Below, piece after piece: positions 1-5,803 of a stretch of 12,085 bases of DNA; within the stretch, counting starts at the first letter, position 1, and each line of letters starts with the position of its first letter. A program made the position numbers and the translations under genes. Location: positions 1-12,085 of the forward strand of contig JAILDS010000188.1 in the NCBI GenBank assembly GCA_024689165.1, in the 5' to 3' direction. A model generated the notes under the pieces. The model made no database searches. It worked only from the letters and a program-made list of their open reading frames with translations, and was not told where the DNA came from. This stretch comes from Clostridia bacterium. Lineage in GTDB: Bacteria; Bacillota; Clostridia; Oscillospirales; Acutalibacteraceae.

Positions 1-294
1 CTCGTCACCGTCCTTACTCAGTTCCTGTCGAACTCCACAGTTCTCGCGATCGTTCTTCCCGTGGTGTTCTCGGTAACAGGCAGGCTCGGTTTCAACAGCT
101 ACGCCTTCGCGGTCGGTCTGACCATAAGCGGCGCAATGGCAGTCGCCACTCCTCTTGCGAACAGCACGATAGCGATGTCCATGGTCGCGAAATACAGATT
201 CAGCGATTTCGTTAAATATGCCGGACCGATAACTCTTATGGCAATAATCATCCTGAGTATCGTTGTTCCCCTGCTTTACCCCCTCGCGGGTTAA
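1..294 (+). CDS. SLC13/DASS-type permease, C-terminal end (partial)
   Basis: The reading frame is open from base 1 and ends at TAA 292-294, so only the last 97 residues are in the window. They are very hydrophobic and contain LTQFLSNSTVLAIVLP near the start, then GAMAVATPLANSTIAMSM, then a short polar stretch (KYRFSDFVKYA) and a final membrane helix. A hairpin loop with an S-N-S/T motif, followed by a helix with a T-P-x-x-N element and an RxxDF turn before the last helix, is the pattern of the C-terminal half of SLC13/DASS (divalent anion:Na+ symporter) proteins, which import dicarboxylates, citrate or sulfate across the cytoplasmic membrane. The substrate cannot be told from this fragment. 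A related ion-transporter superfamily member is the alternative. The start lies outside the window. Confidence 0.75.
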   Translation, partial: LVTVLTQFLSNSTVLAIVLPVVFSVTGRLGFNSYAFAVGLTISGAMAVATPLANSTIAMSMVAKYRFSDFVKYAGPITLMAIIILSIVVPLLYPLAG

Positions 295-310
295 AAACAG
301 AAACCGTTTC

Positions 311-348
311 TTTTATCGGCTCTGTCTTTTTCGACGGAGCCGATAAAA
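311..348 (+). other. Long hairpin after the permease gene
   Basis: TTTTATCGGCTC at 311-322 is exactly complementary to GAGCCGATAAAA at 337-348. The stem extends inward through a T-G pair and GTC/GAC to a TTTTTC loop at 327-332, giving 16 pairs. It begins 16 bp after the permease stop, where a terminator is expected. On both strands, however, the stem is flanked by T on the 5' side and A on the 3' side, so no U-tract follows it. It may be a 3'-end stabilising or factor-dependent terminator structure rather than a classic intrinsic terminator. Confidence 0.6.
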
Positions 349-354
349 AATGTG

Positions 355-383
355 TTGCGCTTTTTCAGTAAAACCTGTATAGT
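355..383 (+). promoter_or_regulatory. Sigma-A-type promoter for the acyl-CoA synthetase
   Basis: TTGCGC at 355-360 and TATAGT at 378-383 are separated by exactly 17 bp, close to the TTGACA/TATAAT consensus. Transcription would start near 390, leaving a 5' UTR of about 40 nt before the ATG at 431. The promoter follows the hairpin after the permease, so the downstream gene is probably transcribed independently. Confidence 0.65.
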
Positions 384-430
384 AATATCCGATTTCAATT
401 CAGCGATCATCTCGCGGAAAGGTTTGTAAA

Positions 431-1894
431 ATGAATACCGTAGCAAACACTATTTGCTCAAACGCGCAGAAATTCCCCGAAAAGACGGCCATCCATGATG
501 AAAAGGGTTCCATTACCTACGCTCAGCTCGATCACGCGGTAAAGAACTTCGCGAAGCACCTGAAAGGGCTCGGTCTCCCCTCCGGCTCGAGGATCATGGT
601 CCAGTCGAATTCGGACATTCCCACCGTTGTATCATACCTCGCTATACAGCTTTCGGGCAACATCAACGTCCCGTGCGAAAAAACAGCCTCCGTCGACGCT
701 CTCGAGCTCATAGCCTCGGAGACAGAAGCCGCTGTTATAATAACAGACGCCGACGTTGACGGCAGATACACGCGCATCACCTTCTCGGAGGTGATGGATA
801 TCGCCGGCGCAGACGACGGAAACTGTTCGTTCGAATTCGATGAGCCCGACCCGGAGGCCGTCTGCGATATACTTTTCACTACCGGGACCACGGGCAAATC
901 AAAGGGCGTAATGATCAGCAACCGCGCTCTTCTCGCTTCATGCGGAAATCTGATCACGGGCTCGGAGATCACAGAGACTACGGTTTATCTCATCCCCGTC
1001 CCGATCAATCACGCCAACGGTATACGAAAGACCTACTCCACCCTTTTCGCCGGCGGCACTGTCGTGCTTCTGGAAGGCCTTTCCAACCTGAAGAAGTTCT
1101 ACGGCGCTATCTCGGAGTTCCACGCGAATTACCTGCTGCTTCCGCCCAGCGCCATCAGGATGATACTTCTGCTTTCTGCCAAGGATCTTGCCGCTCACGC
1201 CGACCAGATAGAGTACGTGCATACCAGCGCGGCTCCCTTCCCGGAGGCCGACAAGCAGAAGCTCTGCGAGCTCCTCCCGAACACAAAGCTCGTTTTCGCC
1301 TACGGCTCCTCCGAGGTCGCGAACGTCTCGATGTTCGAATATTCCAAGTACCCCGGCAGGATCTGCTGCGTCGGCAGCCTGAACATCAACGCCAAGGCCA
1401 AGATTGTTGATGAGGACGGGAACGAGATCGAATCCTCCAAAGACAACCAGGGCATAATAATGCTCGGCGGCTCAGCGGTGATGACCGGCTATTACAACGC
1501 TCCCGAGCTTACAGCAGGCGTTCTTAAGGACGGCTGGGTCAAAACGAGCGACCTCGGGTACTTCGATGAAGACGGGTTCCTTTACGTCCTCGGAAGAGCC
1601 GACGACGTTATCAACGTCGGCGGTCTGAAGATCGCCCCCACCGAGGTCGAAAACGTTGTGATGCAGTACAAGGGCATAGCCGAGTGCGCCTGTTTCGGTA
1701 TAGACGACAGGATGACCGGAAAGATCCCCAAGCTCAACATCGTCCCCGAAAGGCGCGTTGAAATAGATATCGGCGACCTGAAGAAATTCCTCGCTTCAAA
1801 GATGGAAGCTTATAAAGTTCCGAAGAAGATCGAGATCGTTGCCGAAATTCCGAAGACCTCAAACGGCAAGATCAACCGCAAGGTGCTCAAATAA
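431..1894 (+). CDS. ANL-family acyl-CoA synthetase / AMP-dependent ligase
   Basis: This 487-residue protein belongs to the adenylate-forming (ANL) superfamily. Members activate a carboxylic acid with ATP to an acyl-AMP and then pass it to CoA or another thiol. The order of motifs is complete: the P-loop TTGTTGKSKG (150-159), YGSSE (291-295), the ribose-binding Asp in KTSDLG (D374), the hinge Arg in LGRADDVINVGGLKI (R389) and the catalytic Lys in TSNGKINRK (K480). The protein is shorter than typical acetyl-CoA synthetases and resembles medium/long-chain or aryl acid ligases, or stand-alone adenylation proteins. The acid substrate cannot be read from the sequence. The ATG at 431 is preceded by GGAAAGG at 416-422 with good spacing. 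The gene appears monocistronic and ends at a strong terminator, facing the aromatic operon. Family assignment is secure; substrate is open. Confidence 0.93.
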   Translation: MNTVANTICSNAQKFPEKTAIHDEKGSITYAQLDHAVKNFAKHLKGLGLPSGSRIMVQSNSDIPTVVSYLAIQLSGNINVPCEKTASVDALELIASETEAAVIITDADVDGRYTRITFSEVMDIAGADDGNCSFEFDEPDPEAVCDILFTTGTTGKSKGVMISNRALLASCGNLITGSEITETTVYLIPVPINHANGIRKTYSTLFAGGTVVLLEGLSNLKKFYGAISEFHANYLLLPPSAIRMILLLSAKDLAAHADQIEYVHTSAAPFPEADKQKLCELLPNTKLVFAYGSSEVANVSMFEYSKYPGRICCVGSLNINAKAKIVDEDGNEIESSKDNQGIIMLGGSAVMTGYYNAPELTAGVLKDGWVKTSDLGYFDEDGFLYVLGRADDVINVGGLKIAPTEVENVVMQYKGIAECACFGIDDRMTGKIPKLNIVPERRVEIDIGDLKKFLASKMEAYKVPKKIEIVAEIPKTSNGKINRKVLK

Positions 1895-1908
1895 AAGAAC
1901 ATACGAAT

Positions 1909-1945
1909 AAAACACGAGGCGGAAAGGATCCGCCCCGTGTTTTTT
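1909..1945. terminator. Bidirectional intrinsic terminator between convergent units
   Basis: AAAACACG/CGTGTTTT and GGCGG/CCGCC (1918-1922 with 1930-1934) form one stem interrupted by a single A/C mismatch, with a 7-nt loop. On the plus strand a T-run follows (1940-1945), ending the acyl-CoA synthetase transcript. On the minus strand TTTTATT follows, ending the operon whose last stop is at 1965. It lies between the two convergent stops. Confidence 0.85.
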
Positions 1946-1964
1946 CGTTTTCAACGCACCATGG

Positions 1965-2399
1965 TCACAGCTTCGCTATATCATCCTGCGACAGAGCCTT
2001 ATACCCGTTCGCGGCGACAGCGGCTGCGGACGCGTCCGCGTCGGAAACGCGGAAGATCATATAAGCGTGCTTGCTGTCCTCGCCGCCCAGGAATGCGTAC
2101 ATATACTCGATATTGACCTTCGCCGCGTTGAAGGCGGCAAGCAGCTTGTTGAGCCCGCCCGGCTCGTCCGGGACCGCGTAAGCAAGCACATGGGTGAGCT
2201 TTGCTATGAATTCGCCGTCCTTAAGCACGTTCACTGCTTCATAAACGTCGTCGACGATCATGCGGACTATGCCGAAATCCTTAGTCTCGGCCAGAGAAAG
2301 GGCTCGTATGTCGATGTTGTTCGCCGCAAGCAGTTCAGTCATTTCACTGAGCTTGCCGGGCTTGTTTTCAAGAAAAACGGAAATCTGTTTAACGCTCAT
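1965..2399 (-). CDS. Tandem ACT-domain amino-acid-binding protein
   Basis: This 144-residue protein consists of two ACT domains and nothing else. ACT domains are small ligand-binding modules that usually sense amino acids. The first spans about residues 1-68, with the ligand-loop signature ENKPGKLSEM (11-20). The second spans about 71-144, with PDEPGGLNKLL (77-87). The start is supported by GGGAGG about 6 nt upstream of the ATG. It is the last gene of the minus-strand operon, 18 bp after the thioesterase. Small ACT proteins are known neighbours of paaK-type ligases and arylpyruvate ferredoxin oxidoreductases in anaerobes. A role in sensing an aromatic amino acid to adjust the pathway is inference. 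There is no catalytic domain, so it is probably a regulatory subunit or sensor. Confidence 0.9.
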   Translation of the reverse strand: MSVKQISVFLENKPGKLSEMTELLAANNIDIRALSLAETKDFGIVRMIVDDVYEAVNVLKDGEFIAKLTHVLAYAVPDEPGGLNKLLAAFNAAKVNIEYMYAFLGGEDSKHAYMIFRVSDADASAAAVAANGYKALSQDDIAKL

Positions 2400-2417
2400 A
2401 TCGTCCTCCCTGTTGTT

Positions 2418-2834
2418 TTATTGGACCCCGAATACCGTAAAGGTCGCTTTAGCCGTCATCGTGCCGAGGTCGTCCGTCACCGGTATATCATACACCTTGA
2501 TGTTCCGTCCTTTTTTTATACAGACGGCTTCTGCTGTCAGTACGCTGCCTTTTGTACCGCGCAGATAGCTGATATCCGCTCCTGTCGAGACAAAAACGCC
2601 CGTATCCGTACCGAAGTTCGAGGCGACGGCGCATGCGAAATCGGCCAAAGTGAACATGACACCGCCCATGACACCGCCGACTGCGTTGTAATGGGTCTCG
2701 TTCAGCTCAAGCCTGACGACAGCGCGGTCAGGCCCCGCATCCTCTATCGTCATGCCGTTGACGGTCGCAAAACGGTCGTTTCTGAAGAATGCCCTCGCCT
2801 GCTCAAGGGTATCGATCTTCGTTTCGCCGGTCAT
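2418..2834 (-). CDS. PaaI-type hotdog-fold thioesterase
   Basis: The 138-residue protein has the size and pattern of PaaI-family hotdog thioesterases, which hydrolyse acyl-CoA or aryl-CoA esters. The core is HYNAVGGVMGGVMFTLADFACAVASN (residues 48-73), covering the central helix, the expected acidic catalytic residue D65 and the upstream Asn (N50). The usual H-G-G before the helix reads M57-G58-G59, so the His is missing. Later FVSTGADISYLR (81-92) and GRNIKVYDIPV (109-119) fit the hotdog strands that follow. Its ATG overlaps the paaK stop in an ATGA tetranucleotide (2831-2834), implying translational coupling. Next to an aryl-acetate CoA ligase it could recycle CoA from dead-end aryl-CoA, as PaaI does in phenylacetate degradation. 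That role is inferred from context. Confidence 0.88.
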   Translation of the reverse strand: MTGETKIDTLEQARAFFRNDRFATVNGMTIEDAGPDRAVVRLELNETHYNAVGGVMGGVMFTLADFACAVASNFGTDTGVFVSTGADISYLRGTKGSVLTAEAVCIKKGRNIKVYDIPVTDDLGTMTAKATFTVFGVQ

Positions 2835-4132
2835 ATTTTTCTTTTGTCTATGACCCGGACGGCCTTGCCCTCGCTCCTGACGATGGACTTCGGCGCAACG
2901 AGACTGACCTTCGCCTTGATGCCCAGCATGGACTGGAGCCCGGCGGAAAGATCACGCTGCCTCGACTCGATCTCTCCGACGTTGTCGGTGAACATCTCGG
3001 GCGTCATCTCGACCTGAACGTCGAATGTATCGGTATTGTTGACTCGGTCCACTATGATCTGATAATTCGCCGCGTAGCCGTGGTTGAGCAGCACGGTCTC
3101 TATCTGGCTCGGGAACACGTTCACGCCCCTGATGATGAGCATATCGTCGCTTCTGCCCTTGGGCTTGCTCATGCGCACGTGAGTCCTGCCGCAGGAGCAT
3201 TTTTCACGGCTGAGCGAGCAGATGTCGCGGGTCCGGTAGCGGATCATCGGGAAGGCTTCCTTGTCTATCGCGGTGAACACGAGCTCTCCCTCTGTGCCCT
3301 CCGGGAGGACCTCTCCGGTATCGGGATCGATTATCTCCGCGATGAAGTGATCCTCATTGATGTGCATCCCGTGCTGGTCCGAGCACTCGAACGCGACGCC
3401 GGGACCGGACAGCTCGGTGAGGCCGTATATGTCGTACGCCTTGATACCCAGGGTGTTCTGGATGTCGCGGCGCATCTCCTCGCTCCACGCTTCGGCGCCG
3501 AAGATACCCGCCTTCAGGGGAATATCGTCGGGTCCGAGGCCCATTTCCTTCATCCGCTCTCCGAGATACGCGGCGTAGCTCGGGGTACAGCAGAGGATGG
3601 TGGCTCCGAGATCCTGAATGAACATGATCTGCCTGTCGGTGTTGCCGGAGCTGGTGGGGACGGTCAGGCAGCCCACCTTGTGGCTGCCGCCGTTGAGGCC
3701 GGGACCGCCGGTGAACAGTCCGTAACCGTAGGAGACCTGGCAAACGTCCTCGTTCGTTCCGCCTGCGGCACAAATGGCGCGGGCGCAGCAGTCCTCCCAC
3801 AGATCTATGTCGTGGCGGGTATAGAAAGCAACAACCCTCTTGCCGGTGGTGCCGGAGGTGGACTGTATCCTGACCGCGTCCCGCAGCGGCGTGCCCAGAA
3901 GCCCGTAAGGATAAGCATCCCTGAGGTCGGATTTGGACAAAAACGGAAGTTTGTGGAGGTCGTCGACAGTCTTTATGTCGTCCGGCGTCACGCCGTGGTC
4001 CTCCATTTTTTTGCGGTAATAAGGGACGTTGTCCCAAACCCGGCGGATCTGTTTGACGAGGCGCTCGTTCTGGAGCCTGACGATCTCCTCACGCGGCGCG
4101 CACTCGATCTCAGGTTGGTAATAGTGTTCCAT
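2831..4132 (-). CDS. paaK: Phenylacetate-CoA ligase (PaaK family)
   Basis: This 433-residue ANL-family enzyme has PaaK characteristics. It activates phenylacetate, or related arylacetates such as indoleacetate, to the CoA thioester with ATP in the cytosol. Visible are the N-terminal LQNERLVKQIRRVWDNVPYYR (20-40, typical of PaaK), the P-loop STSGTTGK (91-98), FGAEAWSEEMR (211-221), YGLTELSGPG (236-245), RYRTRDIC (298-305), CSCGRTH (312-318), GRSDDMLIIRGVNVFPSQIE (326-345) and a near-terminal Lys in SEGKAVRV (K423). An upstream ATG at 4234 would overlap trpB2 and add residues unlike PaaK. The chosen ATG at 4132 has AGGAGAG about 7 nt upstream, and MEHYYQPEIE is a normal family start. It lies 13 bp after trpB2 and overlaps the thioesterase by 4 nt. 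In anaerobic bacteria and archaea PaaK often sits with ACT proteins and indolepyruvate oxidoreductase. The exact arylacetate is not shown. Confidence 0.93.
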   Translation of the reverse strand: MEHYYQPEIECAPREEIVRLQNERLVKQIRRVWDNVPYYRKKMEDHGVTPDDIKTVDDLHKLPFLSKSDLRDAYPYGLLGTPLRDAVRIQSTSGTTGKRVVAFYTRHDIDLWEDCCARAICAAGGTNEDVCQVSYGYGLFTGGPGLNGGSHKVGCLTVPTSSGNTDRQIMFIQDLGATILCCTPSYAAYLGERMKEMGLGPDDIPLKAGIFGAEAWSEEMRRDIQNTLGIKAYDIYGLTELSGPGVAFECSDQHGMHINEDHFIAEIIDPDTGEVLPEGTEGELVFTAIDKEAFPMIRYRTRDICSLSREKCSCGRTHVRMSKPKGRSDDMLIIRGVNVFPSQIETVLLNHGYAANYQIIVDRVNNTDTFDVQVEMTPEMFTDNVGEIESRQRDLSAGLQSMLGIKAKVSLVAPKSIVRSEGKAVRVIDKRKI

Positions 4133-4145
4133 GTTTTCTCTCCTG

Positions 4146-5516
4146 TCAGACCTGAGGAAGCCTTGCTCTGTAGGCTGCAAGCTCCTCGTCGGTCGGGATG
4201 TAGTCGTCCATCCTGCCTTCATGATATTTTTCATAAGCGACCATATCGAAATAACCCGTACCTGTAAGTCCGAAGACTATGGTCTTCTCCTCGCCGGTCT
4301 CCTTGCACTTCATGGCCTCGTCTATCGCGACGCGGATCGCGTGGCTGCTCTCGGGAGCGGGAAGGATGCCCTCGACTCTCGCGAACTGCTCCGCAGCTTC
4401 GAAGACCTTTGTCTGCTCAACGCTGACAGCATCCATATATCCGTCGTCGTAAAGCTGCGAAAGGATCGGGCTCATGCCGTGGTAGCGCAGGCCGCCGGCA
4501 TGGTTTGCGGATGGAATGAAGTCCGCGCCGAGAGTGTACATCTTTGCGAGCGGGCAGACCATGCCTGTATCGCAGAAATCGTAAGCGTAAACGCCGCGGG
4601 TAAGGCTCGGGCAGGACGCGGGCTCGACGGCGATGATGCGGTAGTCCGCCTCTCCCCTGAGCTTTTCGCCCATAAACGGAGAGATAAGTCCGCCGAGGTT
4701 CGAGCCGCCTCCGGCGCAGCCTATGATTATGTCGGGCTTGATCCCGTACTTGTCAAGGGCGATCTTGGTCTCTACGCCGATAACACTCTGGTGCAGCAGC
4801 ACCTGGTTGAGGACGCTGCCGAGAACGTAGCGGTATCCGGGATTGGAAACGGCGACCTCGACAGCCTCGCTGATAGCGCATCCGAGAGAGCCGGTGGTTC
4901 CGGGATGCTCTGCGAGGATCTTCCTGCCGACCTGCGTCGTCTCGGACGGGGACGGGGTGACGGAGGCGCCGTATACGCGCATCACCTCGCGGCGGAAGGG
5001 CTTCTGCTCATAGCTGACCTTGACCATATAGACCTTACAGTCGAGTCCGAAGTAAGAGCACGCCATGGAAAGCGCGGTGCCCCACTGCCCTGCTCCGGTC
5101 TCGGTGGTAACGCCCTTGAGACCCTGTTTTTTGGCGTAATACGCCTGGGCGATGGCGGAATTGAGCTTGTGGCTGCCGGAGGTATTGTTGCCCTCGAATT
5201 TATAGTAGATCTTCGCAGGCGTCTGCAGCTTTTCCTCAAGGCAATAGGCGCGGACGAGCGGAGACGGACGGTACATCTTGTAAAAGTCACGGATCTCCTG
5301 CGGGATGGGATACTCACGGGTGTCGTTATCGAGCTCCTGCTTTATCAGCTCGTCGCAGAACACGCCCGCAAGCTCCTCGGGCTTCATCGGCTCATGGGTG
5401 CCGGGGTTGAGCAGCGGCGCGGGCTTTGTCTTCATGTCCGCGCGGACGTTGTACCAATACTGGGGCATCTCCGATTCTTCAAGGTAGATCTTGTAGGGTA
5501 TTTCCTTGTTCTGCAT
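4146..5516 (-). CDS. trpB: Tryptophan synthase beta chain, TrpB2 type
   Basis: This 456-residue PLP enzyme condenses indole with L-serine to give L-tryptophan. Length and motifs fit the TrpB2 subfamily (about 420-460 residues, against about 400 for classical TrpB1). They include YRPSPLVRA (82-90), FEGNNTSGSHKLNSA with the PLP Schiff-base lysine K117, TETGAGQWG (138-146, catalytic Glu139, with W where TrpB1 has H), and the phosphate-binding glycine loop GCAGGGSNLGG (266-276). The N-terminal extension (YKIYLEESEMPQYWYN) is also typical of TrpB2. No trpA or other trp gene is nearby, so it probably works alone, salvaging free indole. It is the first structural gene of the operon, behind a Trp/Phe-rich leader and attenuator. 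The ATG at 5516 is preceded by AGGAGAG. Family assignment is firm; a different nucleophile substrate cannot be excluded. Confidence 0.95.
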   Translation of the reverse strand: MQNKEIPYKIYLEESEMPQYWYNVRADMKTKPAPLLNPGTHEPMKPEELAGVFCDELIKQELDNDTREYPIPQEIRDFYKMYRPSPLVRAYCLEEKLQTPAKIYYKFEGNNTSGSHKLNSAIAQAYYAKKQGLKGVTTETGAGQWGTALSMACSYFGLDCKVYMVKVSYEQKPFRREVMRVYGASVTPSPSETTQVGRKILAEHPGTTGSLGCAISEAVEVAVSNPGYRYVLGSVLNQVLLHQSVIGVETKIALDKYGIKPDIIIGCAGGGSNLGGLISPFMGEKLRGEADYRIIAVEPASCPSLTRGVYAYDFCDTGMVCPLAKMYTLGADFIPSANHAGGLRYHGMSPILSQLYDDGYMDAVSVEQTKVFEAAEQFARVEGILPAPESSHAIRVAIDEAMKCKETGEEKTIVFGLTGTGYFDMVAYEKYHEGRMDDYIPTDEELAAYRARLPQV

Positions 5517-5584
5517 GACTTTTCTCTCCTTTTCTGTTTTTCCCTCTTGCCCTGCCGCCCGGCGGCGCCTCCGCTCGGGAGAGC

Positions 5585-5624
5585 AAAAAGTTGACCCCGC
5601 CCAAAATGGACGGAGCCTTTTTTC
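5585..5624 (-). terminator. Attenuator terminator in the trpB2 leader
   Basis: On the minus strand GGCUCCGUCC (5617-5608) pairs along its whole length with GGGCGGGGUC (5602-5593) around an AUUUU loop. Ten pairs form, three of them G-U. An A-run (5623-5618) precedes the stem and UUUUU (5589-5585) follows after AAC. It lies inside the untranslated leader, 25 nt after the leader-peptide stop and about 70 nt before the trpB2 ATG. It therefore cannot end an upstream gene without blocking the operon, which is the position of an attenuator. Confidence 0.75.
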
Positions 5625-5645
5625 CGAATCCCTGATCCAGAGGCT
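5614..5645 (-). promoter_or_regulatory. Candidate antiterminator pairing
   Basis: On the minus strand AGCCU (5645-5641), just after the leader-peptide stop, is complementary to AGGCU (5618-5614), which includes the first four bases of the terminator's left arm. The two pairings exclude each other. A ribosome ending translation at the UAG (5651-5649) would cover AGCCU and favour the terminator. One stalled at the Trp codons would leave it free. The helix is only 5 bp. An alternative antiterminator uses UGGAU (5639-5635) with GUCCA (5611-5607). No folding was run, so the exact partner is uncertain. Confidence 0.45.
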
Positions 5646-5648
5646 TAC

Positions 5649-5735
5649 CTATTCCATTCCGGGCACGACAAACTCACGGCTGAACCACCAGCCGTTGCTA
5701 AACCCGAAGAACTTACTGTCGGCATAAAGCTTCAT
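5649..5735 (-). CDS. Aromatic-rich leader peptide of the trpB2 operon
   Basis: This 28-codon ORF (ATG at 5735, TAG 5651-5649) has an excellent ribosome binding site, GGAAGGAG, 8 nt upstream. It begins about 25 nt after the predicted transcription start. Its centre reads FFGFSNGWWF (residues 9-18), and F22 follows: two adjacent Trp codons (5690-5685), five Phe and one Tyr. Such a cluster in a random short ORF is very unlikely. The Trp codons lie at the end of one arm and in the loop of a perfect 7-bp hairpin (ACGGCUG/CAGCCGU, 5695-5689 with 5682-5676). A terminator follows 25 nt after the stop. By analogy with trp and phe leader peptides, the ribosome's progress through these codons would set read-through into trpB2. 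The 11 residues after the last Trp (FSREFVVPGME) are longer than needed for simple codon sensing, so a TnaC-like arrest peptide is the alternative. Too short for most gene finders. Confidence 0.8.
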   Translation of the reverse strand: MKLYADSKFFGFSNGWWFSREFVVPGME

Positions 5736-5766
5736 TCGTCGCGCTCCTTCCCTCTGAATTGTTGAC

Positions 5767-5795
5767 ACTTTAACACGCTGAAACGGTCTTGTCAA
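5767..5795 (-). promoter_or_regulatory. Promoter of the leader-trpB2-paaK operon
   Basis: On the minus strand a perfect TTGACA (5795-5790) is followed, exactly 17 bp on, by TAAAGT (5772-5767). Transcription would start near 5760, 25 nt before the leader-peptide ATG. The -35 box lies only 8 bp after the cotH stop codon. No terminator hairpin separates cotH from this promoter, so cotH transcripts could also run into the attenuator. Confidence 0.75.
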
Positions 5796-5803
5796 TACCC
5801 AAA

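Noticed and set aside
2067..3017. 316-codon plus-strand frame opposite the ACT and thioesterase genes
   Set aside because: It spans two real genes in antisense and shows no protein-like domain pattern.
2789..4267. 492-codon plus-strand open frame opposite paaK
   Set aside because: It is the mirror of a well-recognised PaaK gene in GC-rich codons; it has no family motifs and would require paaK to be non-coding.
5546..5588. GC-rich segment with small hairpins (GCCGC/GCGGC, CUCC/GGAG) between the attenuator and trpB2, considered as a riboswitch or second terminator
   Set aside because: The stems are only 4-5 bp, no U-tract follows, and no known aptamer or T-box sequence is visible.
4131..5594. 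487-codon plus-strand open frame opposite trpB2
   Set aside because: An antisense shadow of trpB2, whose PLP-lysine and glycine-loop motifs are intact; the frame has low-complexity Arg/Leu/Val composition and no RBS.
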